Shown here one piece after another: positions 52,816 to 61,843 of a stretch of 64,000 nt of DNA. The stretch is from assembly GCA_965205595.1 (NCBI GenBank), contig CBDBHI010000030.1:372001-436000 (forward strand), written 5' to 3'. The first letter of the stretch is position 1, and each line of letters begins with the position of its first letter. The position numbers and the translations under genes were made by a program. The stretch comes from CATQHP01 sp965205595 (GTDB lineage: Bacteria > Acidobacteriota > Terriglobia > Bryobacterales > UBA6623). The notes below the pieces were generated by a model that saw only the letters and a program-made list of their open reading frames with translations, was not told the DNA's origin and did no database searches.

Positions 52816-54422
52816 CTCTTTTCCAATCGAAAGATGAGCCTGCAGGAGGCAGGCGAAGGTAGCTGTGGGCAGGAGGGATTATAGCTCGGATTGGGGCTTG
52901 AGGTTGAAGCCCGTTGTGGGGCCCGTAGGGCGGGGTGAGGGGGATTGCATAAGGGGGAAGGGGCGGCAGCCCCAGTCCCCCTTTGCAGCCATCCCAGGCG
53001 AGACCCCACGGCCGTCTTCGGACGTGGGCCGGAGGAGCCGACAACGCCTCGGGTCGGGGCGTTGTCTAGCGCGTGCGCCAGCAGATCGCGAGGTCTTTGC
53101 AGACGCGTTGCAGTTCGTTGCGCTGAGCGTCGAGTTGCTCGGCAAACTCGGTGTCGGAACAAGTGTCCGCTCGCGCTTGGAGCTTCTTGAGCGAGCGATC
53201 CGCGCGCAGGCCGCGCTGCTCGGCGGGCAGGCTGAGCAGCTTTTCCCACGGCGTGCTCCACTCGGCGTACACCTTGCGCAACTTGCCGCGGCGGTCTCGG
53301 CGCTCGCTGGCGAAAGCGCATGGGCGATGAAAATTCAAGTACGGGTTGAGCCACTGGCGGTAGAAGGTGTCGATCGCCTGCGTCGCTTCCGAGGGCAAAA
53401 ACTGGTAGCCCATCCACTTGCGCACCACCGCGCCGTTCTTGGTTTCGACCAAGGCATTGTCGTTCGAACGGCGCGCGCGAGACTTCGTAAATTCAATTCG
53501 CAACTTCTCGAGCAGTTTAGCGGTTTGATGGTTGACGAATTCGCTGCCATTGTCGGAGTGAAAGCCGCGAACGATAAATGGAAATTGTTCCAAAAGGCCT
53601 TCCAGCAAGGGAATGAGGTGGTTTTCGTTGATGCGTTGGACGCAGCCGACGGCCTGCCACTGCGTCACTTCGTCGACCACATTGATGCTGTAGGCGCCTT
53701 TTTCGCCTTCCTGTTCGGGCGAGTGCACGGTGTCGATGCGCAGGTAGCCCGGACGTCCTCGCGGCTCGGGTTGGCGGCGTTCGCCGATCGCAACGGGCGT
53801 GGGACGGGTCTTGTCGAGATGCAAACTGTGACGTTGGTAGACGGCTCTTTTTCGCAAGTTGTACAGCTGGCCCACGGACAATTCGGCCAGGCGTCGAAAC
53901 TCTTTGCGGCCGTAGATCTGGAACTCGCGTTGGAGAATGCGGCGGGTGGCCGGCCCCGAGAGGCGCTGATGAACTCGATCGACGTGCGCCAGTAAGACGC
54001 TGTCGGCGCGTGTGTACTTGCTGGGAAAACGGCGCCGCCGATAGGCCCTCGGACGGACGCAACGCGTGTGCAAGAACTGTCCGATCAGGCGGGTGAGTTG
54101 CGCGCGGCTTAAGCCCGTGAGCTTAGCGAGATAACGCCGCAGGAGACCCTTGACGGAGCGCTTCTGGTCGGCATAGTGATGCCGCTTCAAGACGCTTTCG
54201 ACGAGCGCATATTTGTCGCTTCGATTGCCGCCCTCGAAGGCGACGGATTGGCACCCGTCGAGAAAACACTCGATCTGCTCCAGACTCAGCGATTCGGCTT
54301 GCTGCACGGCGACTCCCATCGCCCGCAGCTGCTCTGTTCCTGACCACCCAACGGATCCCCGTCAGGCTCATCTTGTATTGGAATCGCCCTCCCCTTCAGG
54401 CTCATCTTGTATTGGACAAGAC
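52816..54422 (-). mobile_element. IS-A copy 5
   Basis: 1607 bp with two tandem terminal motifs at the transposase-start side. Transposase 5' half is lineage 1 (as in copy 2), but the tail is of the other type, shared with copy 1. Flanks CCCCAC and GACGGT do not match. It separates the dehydratase (left) from the ImuB-like gene (right). Confidence 0.92.
53066..54319 (-). CDS. IS-A transposase (rve/DDE, lineage 1)
   Basis: 417 residues, apparently the same protein as the copy at 6260-7513. The catalytic Asp, Asp and likely Glu (RIDTVHSP, HSDNGSEF, LVETKNG) are intact. A few silent differences distinguish the DNA of the two. Confidence 0.9.
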   Translation of the reverse strand: MGVAVQQAESLSLEQIECFLDGCQSVAFEGGNRSDKYALVESVLKRHHYADQKRSVKGLLRRYLAKLTGLSRAQLTRLIGQFLHTRCVRPRAYRRRRFPSKYTRADSVLLAHVDRVHQRLSGPATRRILQREFQIYGRKEFRRLAELSVGQLYNLRKRAVYQRHSLHLDKTRPTPVAIGERRQPEPRGRPGYLRIDTVHSPEQEGEKGAYSINVVDEVTQWQAVGCVQRINENHLIPLLEGLLEQFPFIVRGFHSDNGSEFVNHQTAKLLEKLRIEFTKSRARRSNDNALVETKNGAVVRKWMGYQFLPSEATQAIDTFYRQWLNPYLNFHRPCAFASERRDRRGKLRKVYAEWSTPWEKLLSLPAEQRGLRADRSLKKLQARADTCSDTEFAEQLDAQRNELQRVCKDLAICWRTR

Positions 54423-54495
54423 GACGGTCGGCGCGCGGAGGCGTACTTGACAGTCCGTCGAGCACGACGATCGAGCGCAACGAAGTAGTGGCGCA

Positions 54496-54540
54496 CCTCT
54501 CGCGTGCTTTCGCCGTCAGGTGGTGAGAAATGCGGGCTAG
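54496..54540. repeat. REP-like palindrome, copy 2
   Basis: Right arm GTGAGAAATGCGGGCTAG (54523-54540). The loop GTGCTTTCGCCGTCAG is the exact complement of the loop in copy 4, so relative to the arm the loop is flipped. The left arm is degenerate. Confidence 0.7.
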
Positions 54541-54722
54541 CACGAGCTATTCAAAATCTAGCGAAAAACCTGCCAAGTTCGGCCAAATCCGGGCATTTCC
54601 GGACATTCCAAGCGGACGGGGGTGGTGTCAGCAGCTTACGGGCGCACCGGGATCAAAAAAATCGTACCGACCGTGAAGATTTCGCTTGCGTTCCGGTACT
54701 TCTCATGGCATAATTTTTAGGC

Positions 54723-54737
54723 GAACAAAACTCGAAC
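54723..54737 (-). promoter_or_regulatory. SOS box candidate, GAAC-N7-GAAC
   Basis: GAACAAAACTCGAAC, about 80 bp before the ImuB-like gene; on the other strand GTTC-N7-GTTC. This is the direct-repeat form of the LexA site known from Alphaproteobacteria. Its place before a mutagenesis gene supports LexA control. LexA itself is not in the window. Confidence 0.6.
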
Positions 54738-54757
54738 ACACTAACCTCTTAACTGCT

Positions 54758-54790
54758 GCCCGGGGCTATCACCGCCCCGGGCTTCTTCTT
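54758..54790 (+). terminator. Terminator-like hairpin in the imuB leader
   Basis: GCCCGGGGC and GCCCCGGGC form a 9-bp perfect stem with a 7-nt loop, followed by TTCTTCTTG. It lies between the SOS box and the start codon, so it either attenuates this gene or is left from an upstream gene. Confidence 0.6.
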
Positions 54791-54815
54791 GCCCTCGGGG
54801 GCCGGGAAAGGACTC

Positions 54816-56510
54816 GTGGTGCATCTACTATACGCTTGCCTCTACATTCCGGATTTCCCCGCCGCCGCCCTTCTTCGAGGCGAGCACAACCCGCCGGCGA
54901 CTGCCGTGACCACGGGCAAAGCTCCCAACCGTTTTGTCTACTCCGCCAACAAAAACGCTCGCGCCGGCGGTGTTTCGAGCGGCATGCCGTTGGCCGAAGC
55001 CGAGACCCGCTACAGCCGCAACAGTGGCGACGAACTGCGCGTCATCGAGCGCAACGCCCAAGCCGAAACCCGCGCTCAACAGGATCTGGTCGAGCTAGCG
55101 CTCACCATCTCACCCCGCGTCGAAGACAGCGCCCCCGGCCTGCTCGTGCTCGACCTCGCGGGACTGCCCAACACGCACGCTTCCGCCACCGAACTCGCCT
55201 ATGGCGTGGAGAAACTCGGCTTCGAGGCCAACATCGGCGTCTCTCGCAATCGCTTCGTCGCCTCCATCGCCGCTCATTGCGAACCCGGCGTCACGCACAT
55301 CTTCCCCGGCCAAGAGAGCGGGTTTTTAGAGACACGCCCGCTGAGTGTTTTACCGCTCGAACAGAGAGAACGCGAAGTCTTCGCCCGCTGGGGGTTTTTT
55401 ACTATTCGCGACCTGCTGAAAGTTTCAGAAGATGATTTGGTCGAGCGCTTTGGCGAACGCGGTAGTTCGATCGCCAAACTGGCTCGCGGCGAAGCCGTCA
55501 CTATCTTCCATGCTCACGAAGCGCCGATCGAATTCGAAGAGTCACAAGACCTCGACTGGCAAATCAGCGAACTCGAACCGCTTTCATTCCTGCTCACTAC
55601 CCTGCTCGAAAGCCTCTGCTTCAAGCTGCAAGGGCACAACGTGGCGGCGGCGTCAGTACGGGTCGCACTCAAGCTCGCCAATGGCAGCCGTTACGAGCGC
55701 AAGATCGACCTGTCGTACCCGCTGCGCGACTCGAGCACGCTGCTGACGCTGTTGCGAATCGACCTGGCCGCGCATCCCCCTGGGGACGCCGTCGAAGGCA
55801 TCGCAATCTCGGCCGCTCCAACCGAGCAGCGCATGATGCAGTTCGCGCTTTTCTCGCCCGACGCGCCACGCCCTGAAACGCTCGCCGTGACGCTCGCGCG
55901 CCTCGAAAACCTAGTCGGACCAAAGCGGGTCGGCAGCCCGGTTGTCCCTAATACGCACAAGCCGGGGGCGCATGACATCACGAAGTTTGGCAAGCAAATC
56001 GTGTCAACAAAGAAAGCGCAAAAACGAAAGCTTACTACATCGGCAAAACAGATCCCATCGACGCCGCTAAAAACATTCGCCGGAGCCCGGCACGCCGGCG
56101 GCTTTCGCGGCATGGAACCCAAGCCCGAAGCGGTTCCTGTGCCGCGGCTTGTTCCCGTAGCCGCGACCCACCGCGCCGAACCGGCCACACACCGACCACA
56201 CCGCAAGCCCACCCTGGTCGCCGGCTCCGGCACCGCGCAACTCACGCGCGGCAAGTTGATCTTTCGAAGCTTCCGCCCCGCCATCAAAGCCGAGGTCATC
56301 CTACGCGGCACAACCCCGGTCTACGTCGACAGCCCGCTGGTGAGCGCAGCCATCGAGAAGCGCTCCGGCCCATGGCATGTACGAGGCGACTGGTGGACCG
56401 AAGAGCAGTGGGACTACGAAGAGTGGGACATCACCGCCGACGGCCGGCAATTGCGGCTATGCCTCGAGAAACCGGCGAACGTTTGGCGGCTAACCGGGCT
56501 TTATGACTAG
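54816..56510 (+). CDS. imuB: ImuB-like Y-family polymerase homologue
   Basis: 564 residues from GTG 54816. Begins VHLLYACLYIPDFPAAALLR, the ImuB/DinP-type first strand, then AGGVSSGMPLAEAETRY. It carries the Y-family fold with the palm acids partly replaced (LVLDLAGLPNTH keeps one Asp), as expected for ImuB, which is not catalytic. FGERGSSIAKLARGEAV is the helix-hairpin-helix part. The C-terminal ~100 residues (GPWHVRGDWWTEEQWDYEEW) are the DUF6504-like tail typical of ImuB. Known: works with ImuA and DnaE2 in SOS mutagenesis. Neither imuA nor dnaE2 is adjacent; IS-A copy 5 lies where imuA might be expected. Confidence 0.88.
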   Translation: MVHLLYACLYIPDFPAAALLRGEHNPPATAVTTGKAPNRFVYSANKNARAGGVSSGMPLAEAETRYSRNSGDELRVIERNAQAETRAQQDLVELALTISPRVEDSAPGLLVLDLAGLPNTHASATELAYGVEKLGFEANIGVSRNRFVASIAAHCEPGVTHIFPGQESGFLETRPLSVLPLEQREREVFARWGFFTIRDLLKVSEDDLVERFGERGSSIAKLARGEAVTIFHAHEAPIEFEESQDLDWQISELEPLSFLLTTLLESLCFKLQGHNVAAASVRVALKLANGSRYERKIDLSYPLRDSSTLLTLLRIDLAAHPPGDAVEGIAISAAPTEQRMMQFALFSPDAPRPETLAVTLARLENLVGPKRVGSPVVPNTHKPGAHDITKFGKQIVSTKKAQKRKLTTSAKQIPSTPLKTFAGARHAGGFRGMEPKPEAVPVPRLVPVAATHRAEPATHRPHRKPTLVAGSGTAQLTRGKLIFRSFRPAIKAEVILRGTTPVYVDSPLVSAAIEKRSGPWHVRGDWWTEEQWDYEEWDITADGRQLRLCLEKPANVWRLTGLYD

Positions 56511-56545
56511 ACCGCATTTCTCACCACGTCGCGAGCGAAAATGCG
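56507..56545. repeat. REP-like palindrome, copy 3
   Basis: CTAGACCGCATTTCTCACCA followed by a degenerate right arm (GCGAAAATGCG). It overlaps the stop codon of the ImuB-like gene and lies between two convergent genes. Confidence 0.7.
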
Positions 56546-56559
56546 TGAGAGCTGCGTCA

Positions 56560-57582
56560 CTACGAGGCGGGCGCCGCCTCCAGCGGCAGCGGCAACTCGA
56601 TCGTGGCGAGCAAACTCAACACGGCGATCAACCCCGCGAAGGTCGCCAAGGCCCCCCAATCGGGAGTCTCGGCTCCGCCACGGTAAGCTTTGAACGCGGC
56701 GACCGCGGCAATCACGGCCAGCAGTCCCTCGCCAGTAAGCAACCACACGGCGACGACGATGCCGAAGAGTATCCAGCGCTGGCCTCGGTCAAGCGCCCGA
56801 AATCCTCGACTGCCGTCAAGCTGCCAAACGGGAATCAAGTTGAACAGGTTGATCCAAGCGCCGAGCTTCCCGATCGCGCCCCAGGCGAGCGATCCCGTTG
56901 TCCAGTAGACCGCGAAGCAACCGAGCGCGGCCGCGAGGCCCCAGACCGGGCCGGCGAGGCCGACGCGAGCGTCTTCGCGAGGGCTCGTGGGGTACTGTTT
57001 CAGGCGAATGACCGCACCGACGCCGGGGATGAACATCGGCGCCGTGGCCTTAATGCCATAGCGGTTGAGGGCCGCGACGTGACCCATCTCGTGGATGTAG
57101 ATCGACACCACCAGCCCGAGAGCGAACACCCAGCCGAAGGCCACCCAATAGACGCCCAGCGAGGCCGCCATCGACAGAATCGTTCCACCCTTACTCAGGC
57201 CGAGGAGCAGAAATTTTGCTTTGCTCCCAACGATTAAGAAGACCGCTTTGAATTTCCAAATGAGTAGACCGACGCCGCCCAGTCCGGCCAGCGACTTGCC
57301 GATGAAGCCCTTTGAATGTCCGGGACCACTGGTGTCTACTTGCTTTGAAAGTGCGGCGCATTTCGCCTCGATCGCCAGGTATTGTTTCGAGCCCCGCGGC
57401 AGCAGAGTCAGCGCTTCTCGCCATTGGCCCAAGGCGTCGCCGGGGCGCTCTTCGCGTTGCGCCTTTTCAGCCGCCGCGGCGAGCTCCGACAAACGCTCGG
57501 CGAACACCAACGAGTGGCAGTTGGGGCAACTCAACAGCGAGGAAGCGATTTCGCTGCCACATTTTTTGCAGGTTGCGGGCAC
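56560..57582 (-). CDS. M50-type site-2-protease-like membrane metalloprotease
   Basis: 340 residues. N-terminal zinc ribbon (CKKCGSEIASSLLSCPNC), a short helical region, then about six membrane helices with the HExxH motif IYIHEMGHVAALNRYG and the second metal ligand in NLFNLIPVWQLDGSRGF. Known: cuts substrates in the membrane, often anti-sigma factors; rhomboid-like roles in stress response are possible. It starts 5 bp after the end of the next upstream gene (same strand), so the two are likely co-transcribed. No anti-sigma factor gene nearby. Confidence 0.88.
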   Translation of the reverse strand: MPATCKKCGSEIASSLLSCPNCHSLVFAERLSELAAAAEKAQREERPGDALGQWREALTLLPRGSKQYLAIEAKCAALSKQVDTSGPGHSKGFIGKSLAGLGGVGLLIWKFKAVFLIVGSKAKFLLLGLSKGGTILSMAASLGVYWVAFGWVFALGLVVSIYIHEMGHVAALNRYGIKATAPMFIPGVGAVIRLKQYPTSPREDARVGLAGPVWGLAAALGCFAVYWTTGSLAWGAIGKLGAWINLFNLIPVWQLDGSRGFRALDRGQRWILFGIVVAVWLLTGEGLLAVIAAVAAFKAYRGGAETPDWGALATFAGLIAVLSLLATIELPLPLEAAPAS

Positions 57583-57586
57583 GCAG

Positions 57587-58258
57587 CTAGCCTGAGCCTA
57601 AACTCGACATCGGCGCAGTTGTGGACGACATCGTAAACGGTCCCTCGATCAAGTTTTCTTTCGACGCGGCTCCCTGCCACGCCTGATAGAGACCGAAGCC
57701 GATGATCAAGATCCCGATGATGTTCTCGAAACCGCCCAAGAACGGCGAAGCAAGGGCGAACGCAAACAGGATAATCCAGAGAAACAGCCCGCCCAGCGCA
57801 GCTTCGCCGTCAGCCTCGGCGCTCATTTGCTGATAGGCCAGTGGCGCGAAACTGCCGCAGATCGACACGTAGGTGAGGACAACGGCGAGTATCTGATAAA
57901 CGAGACCTCCGCGGTTGTCAGAGCCCGTATAGACGGCTAGTCCGACGAACCAACCGACCGCGATCGCGATCAACCCGATTTCGTAACCCGTCAGCCAGAG
58001 GATTCCGAAATAGACGGCAGTGCCGATTGCGGCAGCGATGAAACCGAATATCGATGCTTTTATGAAGCGTCCAACCGGCCCAGAATCGACCGCATTTTCG
58101 CCGCCAAATTGCGAGCTACACGACTCGCAAACCGCTTGCCCGTTCACCGTGTAGTACTGACCGCCAATGGGGTTTTTGCAAGCAGCGCAATCCAAACGAT
58201 CGGCTGATCCGGAATATTCAGCCTGATCAAACTGTAAGGAATCGGATTCATCAGACAT
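57587..58258 (-). CDS. Membrane protein with N-terminal zinc finger
   Basis: 223 residues. The cytoplasmic N-terminus has paired Cys (LDCAACKNPIGGQYYTVNGQ, AVCESCSSQFG), a LIM/B-box-like zinc site. Four to five membrane helices follow (FGFIAAAIGTAVYFGILWLT, EIGLIAIAVGWFVGLAVYTG). No enzyme motif. It precedes the M50 protease with a 5-bp gap, so the pair probably works together. Function unknown. Confidence 0.75.
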   Translation of the reverse strand: MSDESDSLQFDQAEYSGSADRLDCAACKNPIGGQYYTVNGQAVCESCSSQFGGENAVDSGPVGRFIKASIFGFIAAAIGTAVYFGILWLTGYEIGLIAIAVGWFVGLAVYTGSDNRGGLVYQILAVVLTYVSICGSFAPLAYQQMSAEADGEAALGGLFLWIILFAFALASPFLGGFENIIGILIIGFGLYQAWQGAASKENLIEGPFTMSSTTAPMSSLGSG

Positions 58259-58404
58259 GTGGCGGAGTATACAGGGAATATGTCCACACGTAAAGTTTTT
58301 CGCGCGACTTTGATCGAGTTTGAAAGATCGTGAAGATAGAGTCGAGGCTTGAACGGTATCGAGCCTAAAGGGTTATTCGCTTGCTCCGCGTAGCCGCTAA
58401 TTTA

Positions 58405-59457
58405 CTACGGCTTGACCCGGACGTACTTTTGTAGCCTGCGGCGAAACGGCTCGCCGGCGTAGAGATTTCCGTTCTCATCGGCGGCGACGAACTCCGCGCC
58501 CGACCCCCGAGTCTGGCGCGGGTCGCCCCAGGGGAAAATCACGAACTCGTGGACCCAGCCCTTGTGGGCGTCGCCGATGCGCAGGCCCATCTCCCAACCT
58601 GGATTCTGCACGTCGTCGGACTCGGAATCCGCAACGAAAATCTTGTCGTCACCCGCGAAGTAGATGCCGCTGGGCCGGCCGAATTGGGTCCAGGTGGCGA
58701 TGTGTTCGCCCTCTTGGTCGAAGATTTGGATCCGGCTATTGCCACGATCAGCCGCGAACAACCGCCCGCGCTGGTCAATCGCGAGGGCGTGGATTGTGCG
58801 AAACTCGCCAGGACCGTAGCCGGTCTTGCCCCAAGCTTTAACGAACTTGCCATCTTTGTCAAATTTGACAATGCGATTGTTGCCGTCGTCCGTCGGGTGC
58901 CCGTCGGCCACAAAGATGTGGCCGCCATCACCAACTACCACGTCCGCCGGAGCATTGAAGTGCGTTTCGTCATTGCCGGCCTTGCCTGGCGTGCCCAGGG
59001 TCAGTAACACCTTCCCCGTGGAGTCAAATTTAACCACCTTGTGGCCACGCACGCCTTCGGGAGTGCGGTTGGCCGCGACGGCGTCGGTGACCCAGACGTT
59101 GCCTTGCTTGTCGACGTGGATACCGTGCGGCCAGATGAACATGCCCCCGCCGAAACTGTCGACGGTGTTTCCATCCAGGTCGAATTTCATGACAGCATCG
59201 AGGTCGGAATCCAGGCACTCATTGCCGAAGCGGCCGGGGGCGCTCGCGTCACAACGAACCACCGCCCATACATGTTTGCCGTCCGGATCCATAGTGACGC
59301 CGCCGACGGCGCCCATTATTCGACCGGCGGGCATCTTGGCCCAGTCTTCAACCATTCGATAGGGATTGGGATAGGGTTGCGCAGACAACTCGGCTGGCGG
59401 CGTCAGCAATGCAATTGACGCTAGTAAGACGGATGGGAGGAAGTTCGTGTTCAGCAT
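58405..59457 (-). CDS. Secreted NHL-repeat protein, peptidylglycine-lyase-like propeller
   Basis: 350 residues from ATG 59457 (an ATG at 59472 is possible). Signal peptide up to AELSAQP. The six-bladed NHL propeller shows repeated VVKFDSTGKVLLTLG, NRIVKFDKDGKFVKAWGK, HALAIDQRGRLFAADRGNSR and IQIFDQEGEH motifs. Known: this arrangement resembles the lyase domain of peptidylglycine amidating enzymes, but bacterial relatives mostly lack a proven activity. Stands alone, intact; the tRNA-Thr gene lies just upstream on the same strand. Confidence 0.82.
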   Translation of the reverse strand: MLNTNFLPSVLLASIALLTPPAELSAQPYPNPYRMVEDWAKMPAGRIMGAVGGVTMDPDGKHVWAVVRCDASAPGRFGNECLDSDLDAVMKFDLDGNTVDSFGGGMFIWPHGIHVDKQGNVWVTDAVAANRTPEGVRGHKVVKFDSTGKVLLTLGTPGKAGNDETHFNAPADVVVGDGGHIFVADGHPTDDGNNRIVKFDKDGKFVKAWGKTGYGPGEFRTIHALAIDQRGRLFAADRGNSRIQIFDQEGEHIATWTQFGRPSGIYFAGDDKIFVADSESDDVQNPGWEMGLRIGDAHKGWVHEFVIFPWGDPRQTRGSGAEFVAADENGNLYAGEPFRRRLQKYVRVKP

Positions 59458-59548
59458 GGTCAGCACTAGCATCGCAAAAATCGAGTTGCGATGCGCGGAC
59501 GAATTTCCGTCGGGCCACGATTCCGCGGAAGATATAAAGGAAATCTGG

Positions 59549-59621
59549 AGCCACGAGTCGGACTCGAACCGACGACCTGCTGTTTACGAAACAGCTGCTC
59601 TACCAACTGAGCTATCGTGGC
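59549..59621 (-). tRNA. tRNA-Thr (anticodon CGT)
   Basis: Cloverleaf read on the complement: acceptor GCCACGA/TCGTGGC, D-arm AGCTCAGTTGGTAGAGC, anticodon arm GCTGT-TTCGTAA-ACAGC with CGT at loop positions 3-5, and T-arm GTCGGTTCGAGTCCGAC. CCA is not encoded. 73 nt. No mobile element has used it as an attachment site as far as visible. Confidence 0.95.
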
Positions 59622-59711
59622 TTGCGGGTGTCTCGACGGGACCGCCGAGCAGTCCTCAGATTAACATAGCGGCCCAGTTTGCACCCCCTTCAAAGTGGTA
59701 GCATTTGCTCG

Positions 59712-60572
59712 ATGTCAGCAGCACCGCCGGACTCTGTAATCGACTGGGTTTCGCTTGGCTCAGTGCTGCCGAAAGACGTGGTCGAAGCGAGGCTCCAGGC
59801 TCATTTTGGCGCTCAAGTCGCGTCAGGTTTTGGGCGTACCCACGTGCCGAAGCAAGACGACGACAGCCATACGGCGTTGTACTGGCGCGGAGATCAAGCC
59901 GGACTGCAGAGCAGCGAGTCGACAGGCGCGAAGCCACTTCGGAGCGTGCTCGAATTCTCCCCGTTCAGACTGTCACTGGTTGATCACTCTGGGGATCGTA
60001 AAGCTGAGTGGATTCCCGGCGGCCGCACCTTAGTCGAAGGAGATCGATGGCTATCGGTCGCGGTCGCGGAGGCGGTCGCCGAACCAGCCGCGCCGATCGC
60101 AGCATTGCACTACGAAATGCCCGATCACGAATTGGCAAGCGGAGCGGCATTCCGGGGCGACCTCGACGACGGAATCGGCGAAATTGGCAAGTGGCTCGGC
60201 AATGCATACCACTTGCTGCTTGAAACCGCCAAAGCCGAGAACTCAGCATCGGAAATCGTCTGCTGGCCACATCACTTCGACATCGCGACTCTGATCGATC
60301 TTGGGGAAGGCCGATCAATTGGAGTCGGCCTTAGCCCTGGCGATGCGAGCTACGCACAACCATATTTGTACGTCTCGCCCTACCCATACCCAAAACTTGA
60401 AGACCTAGCGCCGTTGGGCGACTGCGGTCACTGGCACACGACAGGGTTTACGGCGGCAATTCTTGAGGCCACGGAGGTTGTTGAGTCAAGCTCGGCCCTT
60501 GAGCAGCAGGCAGCCTGCCGACAGTTTCGTCAAACCGCAATCGCCGCCGCCAGACTCGCTCTCGGCGTCTAG
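59712..60572 (+). CDS. DUF5996-like conserved protein
   Basis: 286 residues from ATG 59712; an in-frame start at 59679 is less likely. Contains EIVCWPHHFDIATLIDLGEG and YLYVSPYPYPKLEDL, which fit the WPHHFD pattern of a conserved family of unknown function (DUF5996 as I recall). Convergent with the EgtB gene: the two stop codons overlap in a single CTAG (60569-60572). No function assigned. Confidence 0.65.
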   Translation: MSAAPPDSVIDWVSLGSVLPKDVVEARLQAHFGAQVASGFGRTHVPKQDDDSHTALYWRGDQAGLQSSESTGAKPLRSVLEFSPFRLSLVDHSGDRKAEWIPGGRTLVEGDRWLSVAVAEAVAEPAAPIAALHYEMPDHELASGAAFRGDLDDGIGEIGKWLGNAYHLLLETAKAENSASEIVCWPHHFDIATLIDLGEGRSIGVGLSPGDASYAQPYLYVSPYPYPKLEDLAPLGDCGHWHTTGFTAAILEATEVVESSSALEQQAACRQFRQTAIAAARLALGV

Positions 60573-61792
60573 TTACGGACCAGCCTGATCGTTCCGAATA
60601 GGTATTTGTAGTCGCGCCGAAACCAGTTGCGGAAACTGCGGCGCAGCAGTTTGCCTGCCGTTCGCGGCGAGCCGCCCTTGATGACGAAGTGGTCGTCGTC
60701 GAAAAAGTCGACCGAGTACCCAGGGTAAAACGGATAAGGCTCGAACCCCGGAAGCGGCCGAAATATGTCATCGGACCATTCCCAGCCGTTGCCCAACACC
60801 TGCGATACGCCGAACGCACTTTCACCATCTGGGTGCGCGGTTACTGGACTCAGGTCCCAATGATGGAAATCAAAATTGCCACGAGTCGGACCCGGTTCTT
60901 GATTGCCCCACGGGTAGGCGCGAGGCTGACCGCTTTCGGAGGCGTAGCCTGCTCGGTCGAATTGCGCCTCCGTAGGCAACGACGCTGTGGCGTAGCCGGC
61001 GTACGCAAGGGCCTGCGTGTGGGTCGCGTAGACCGGCCAGTCAAGCGGTAGCGGGATCTTGCCGAACATCGTCCGTAGCCACCATTTATCAGCGACCCGC
61101 TTCCAGTAATGCGGCACTTCCCCGCCCTGATTTACAAACTCCAAATACTCGCCGTTCGTTATCTTGTACTTGCTCACCTCGAATGCCGGAACCTCGATCG
61201 ATAGTTCCGAGAATTCGTTGTCCCAACCGAATCCCGAGTTCTTCGGCCGACCGAGCGTCGCTGTCCCGGCGGGCATTTCAATCCACTGCGTAACGGGCGC
61301 GGTCACGGCGTCGATCGCTACCGTTTCGGGCCCGCATTTGTGTACGGAGTCGAGATTGTGCAGCAAGTACGACAGGGTTTCGGCGTGCATGAGGCGATGC
61401 TCGATACATGTCTGCGCGACGTCTTCGGGCACTTCCGCGATGACATCATCAATCGTCTCGCGGACCTTCTGGCAGTAAGCGTGCGTCCGCTCGAGGCTTG
61501 GCCAATCCCTAGGCTGATCGCTCGGCAAACCGGACTCGTCCGGATCGATTCCAAACGCATATAGCTCGTTGAACTCGCGATTGAACGCAGGCATCGAAAG
61601 CGCGTATTCGCAGACCATATTCCAGTCGAACGCTTCGACGTGACCGATGTAGAAGTTGAGTCGGTGGCGCTCGGGAACCGGCCGTTCGAAGAGCGAATTT
61701 GGACGCACGGCTTCGAATAGCTCGTCGGTGCGGCGGCGTGCGATTTGAAGCTCGGCATGAATCTTGAGGGGAGCTGACGTTGTATTCATCAC
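60569..61792 (-). CDS. egtB: EgtB-like sulfoxide synthase (ergothioneine biosynthesis)
   Basis: 407 residues. The N-terminal DinB-like domain holds the iron ligands: His in FYIGHVEAFDWN and the HxxxHxE motif in CIEHRLMHAETLSYL. The C-terminal formylglycine-generating-enzyme-like domain shows WIEMPAGTATLGRP, SLPTEAQFDRAGYA, GNGWEWSDDIF and VIKGGS. Known: EgtB joins the sulfur donor to trimethylhistidine with O2. It is divergent from egtD, 240 bp away, so both genes of the core pathway are present. Whether it uses gamma-Glu-Cys or free Cys cannot be told by eye. Though related to formylglycine-generating enzymes, it should not activate the sulfatases. Confidence 0.9.
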   Translation of the reverse strand: MMNTTSAPLKIHAELQIARRRTDELFEAVRPNSLFERPVPERHRLNFYIGHVEAFDWNMVCEYALSMPAFNREFNELYAFGIDPDESGLPSDQPRDWPSLERTHAYCQKVRETIDDVIAEVPEDVAQTCIEHRLMHAETLSYLLHNLDSVHKCGPETVAIDAVTAPVTQWIEMPAGTATLGRPKNSGFGWDNEFSELSIEVPAFEVSKYKITNGEYLEFVNQGGEVPHYWKRVADKWWLRTMFGKIPLPLDWPVYATHTQALAYAGYATASLPTEAQFDRAGYASESGQPRAYPWGNQEPGPTRGNFDFHHWDLSPVTAHPDGESAFGVSQVLGNGWEWSDDIFRPLPGFEPYPFYPGYSVDFFDDDHFVIKGGSPRTAGKLLRRSFRNWFRRDYKYLFGTIRLVRN

Positions 61793-61843
61793 AGGGCTAT
61801 GCAGGAATCATTCGTGCAAGAAAGCGGTCAAGTCTCTCGGCGG

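Noticed and set aside
54686..55435. Arg-rich frame overlapping the start of the ImuB-like gene
   Set aside because: Composition is typical of an out-of-frame reading of GC-rich DNA, and the ImuB frame has clear family motifs.
60569..61792. EgtB-like gene as the formylglycine-generating enzyme for the sulfatases
   Set aside because: The N-terminal DinB-like domain with the HxxxHxE iron site and the divergent egtD gene point to ergothioneine synthesis.
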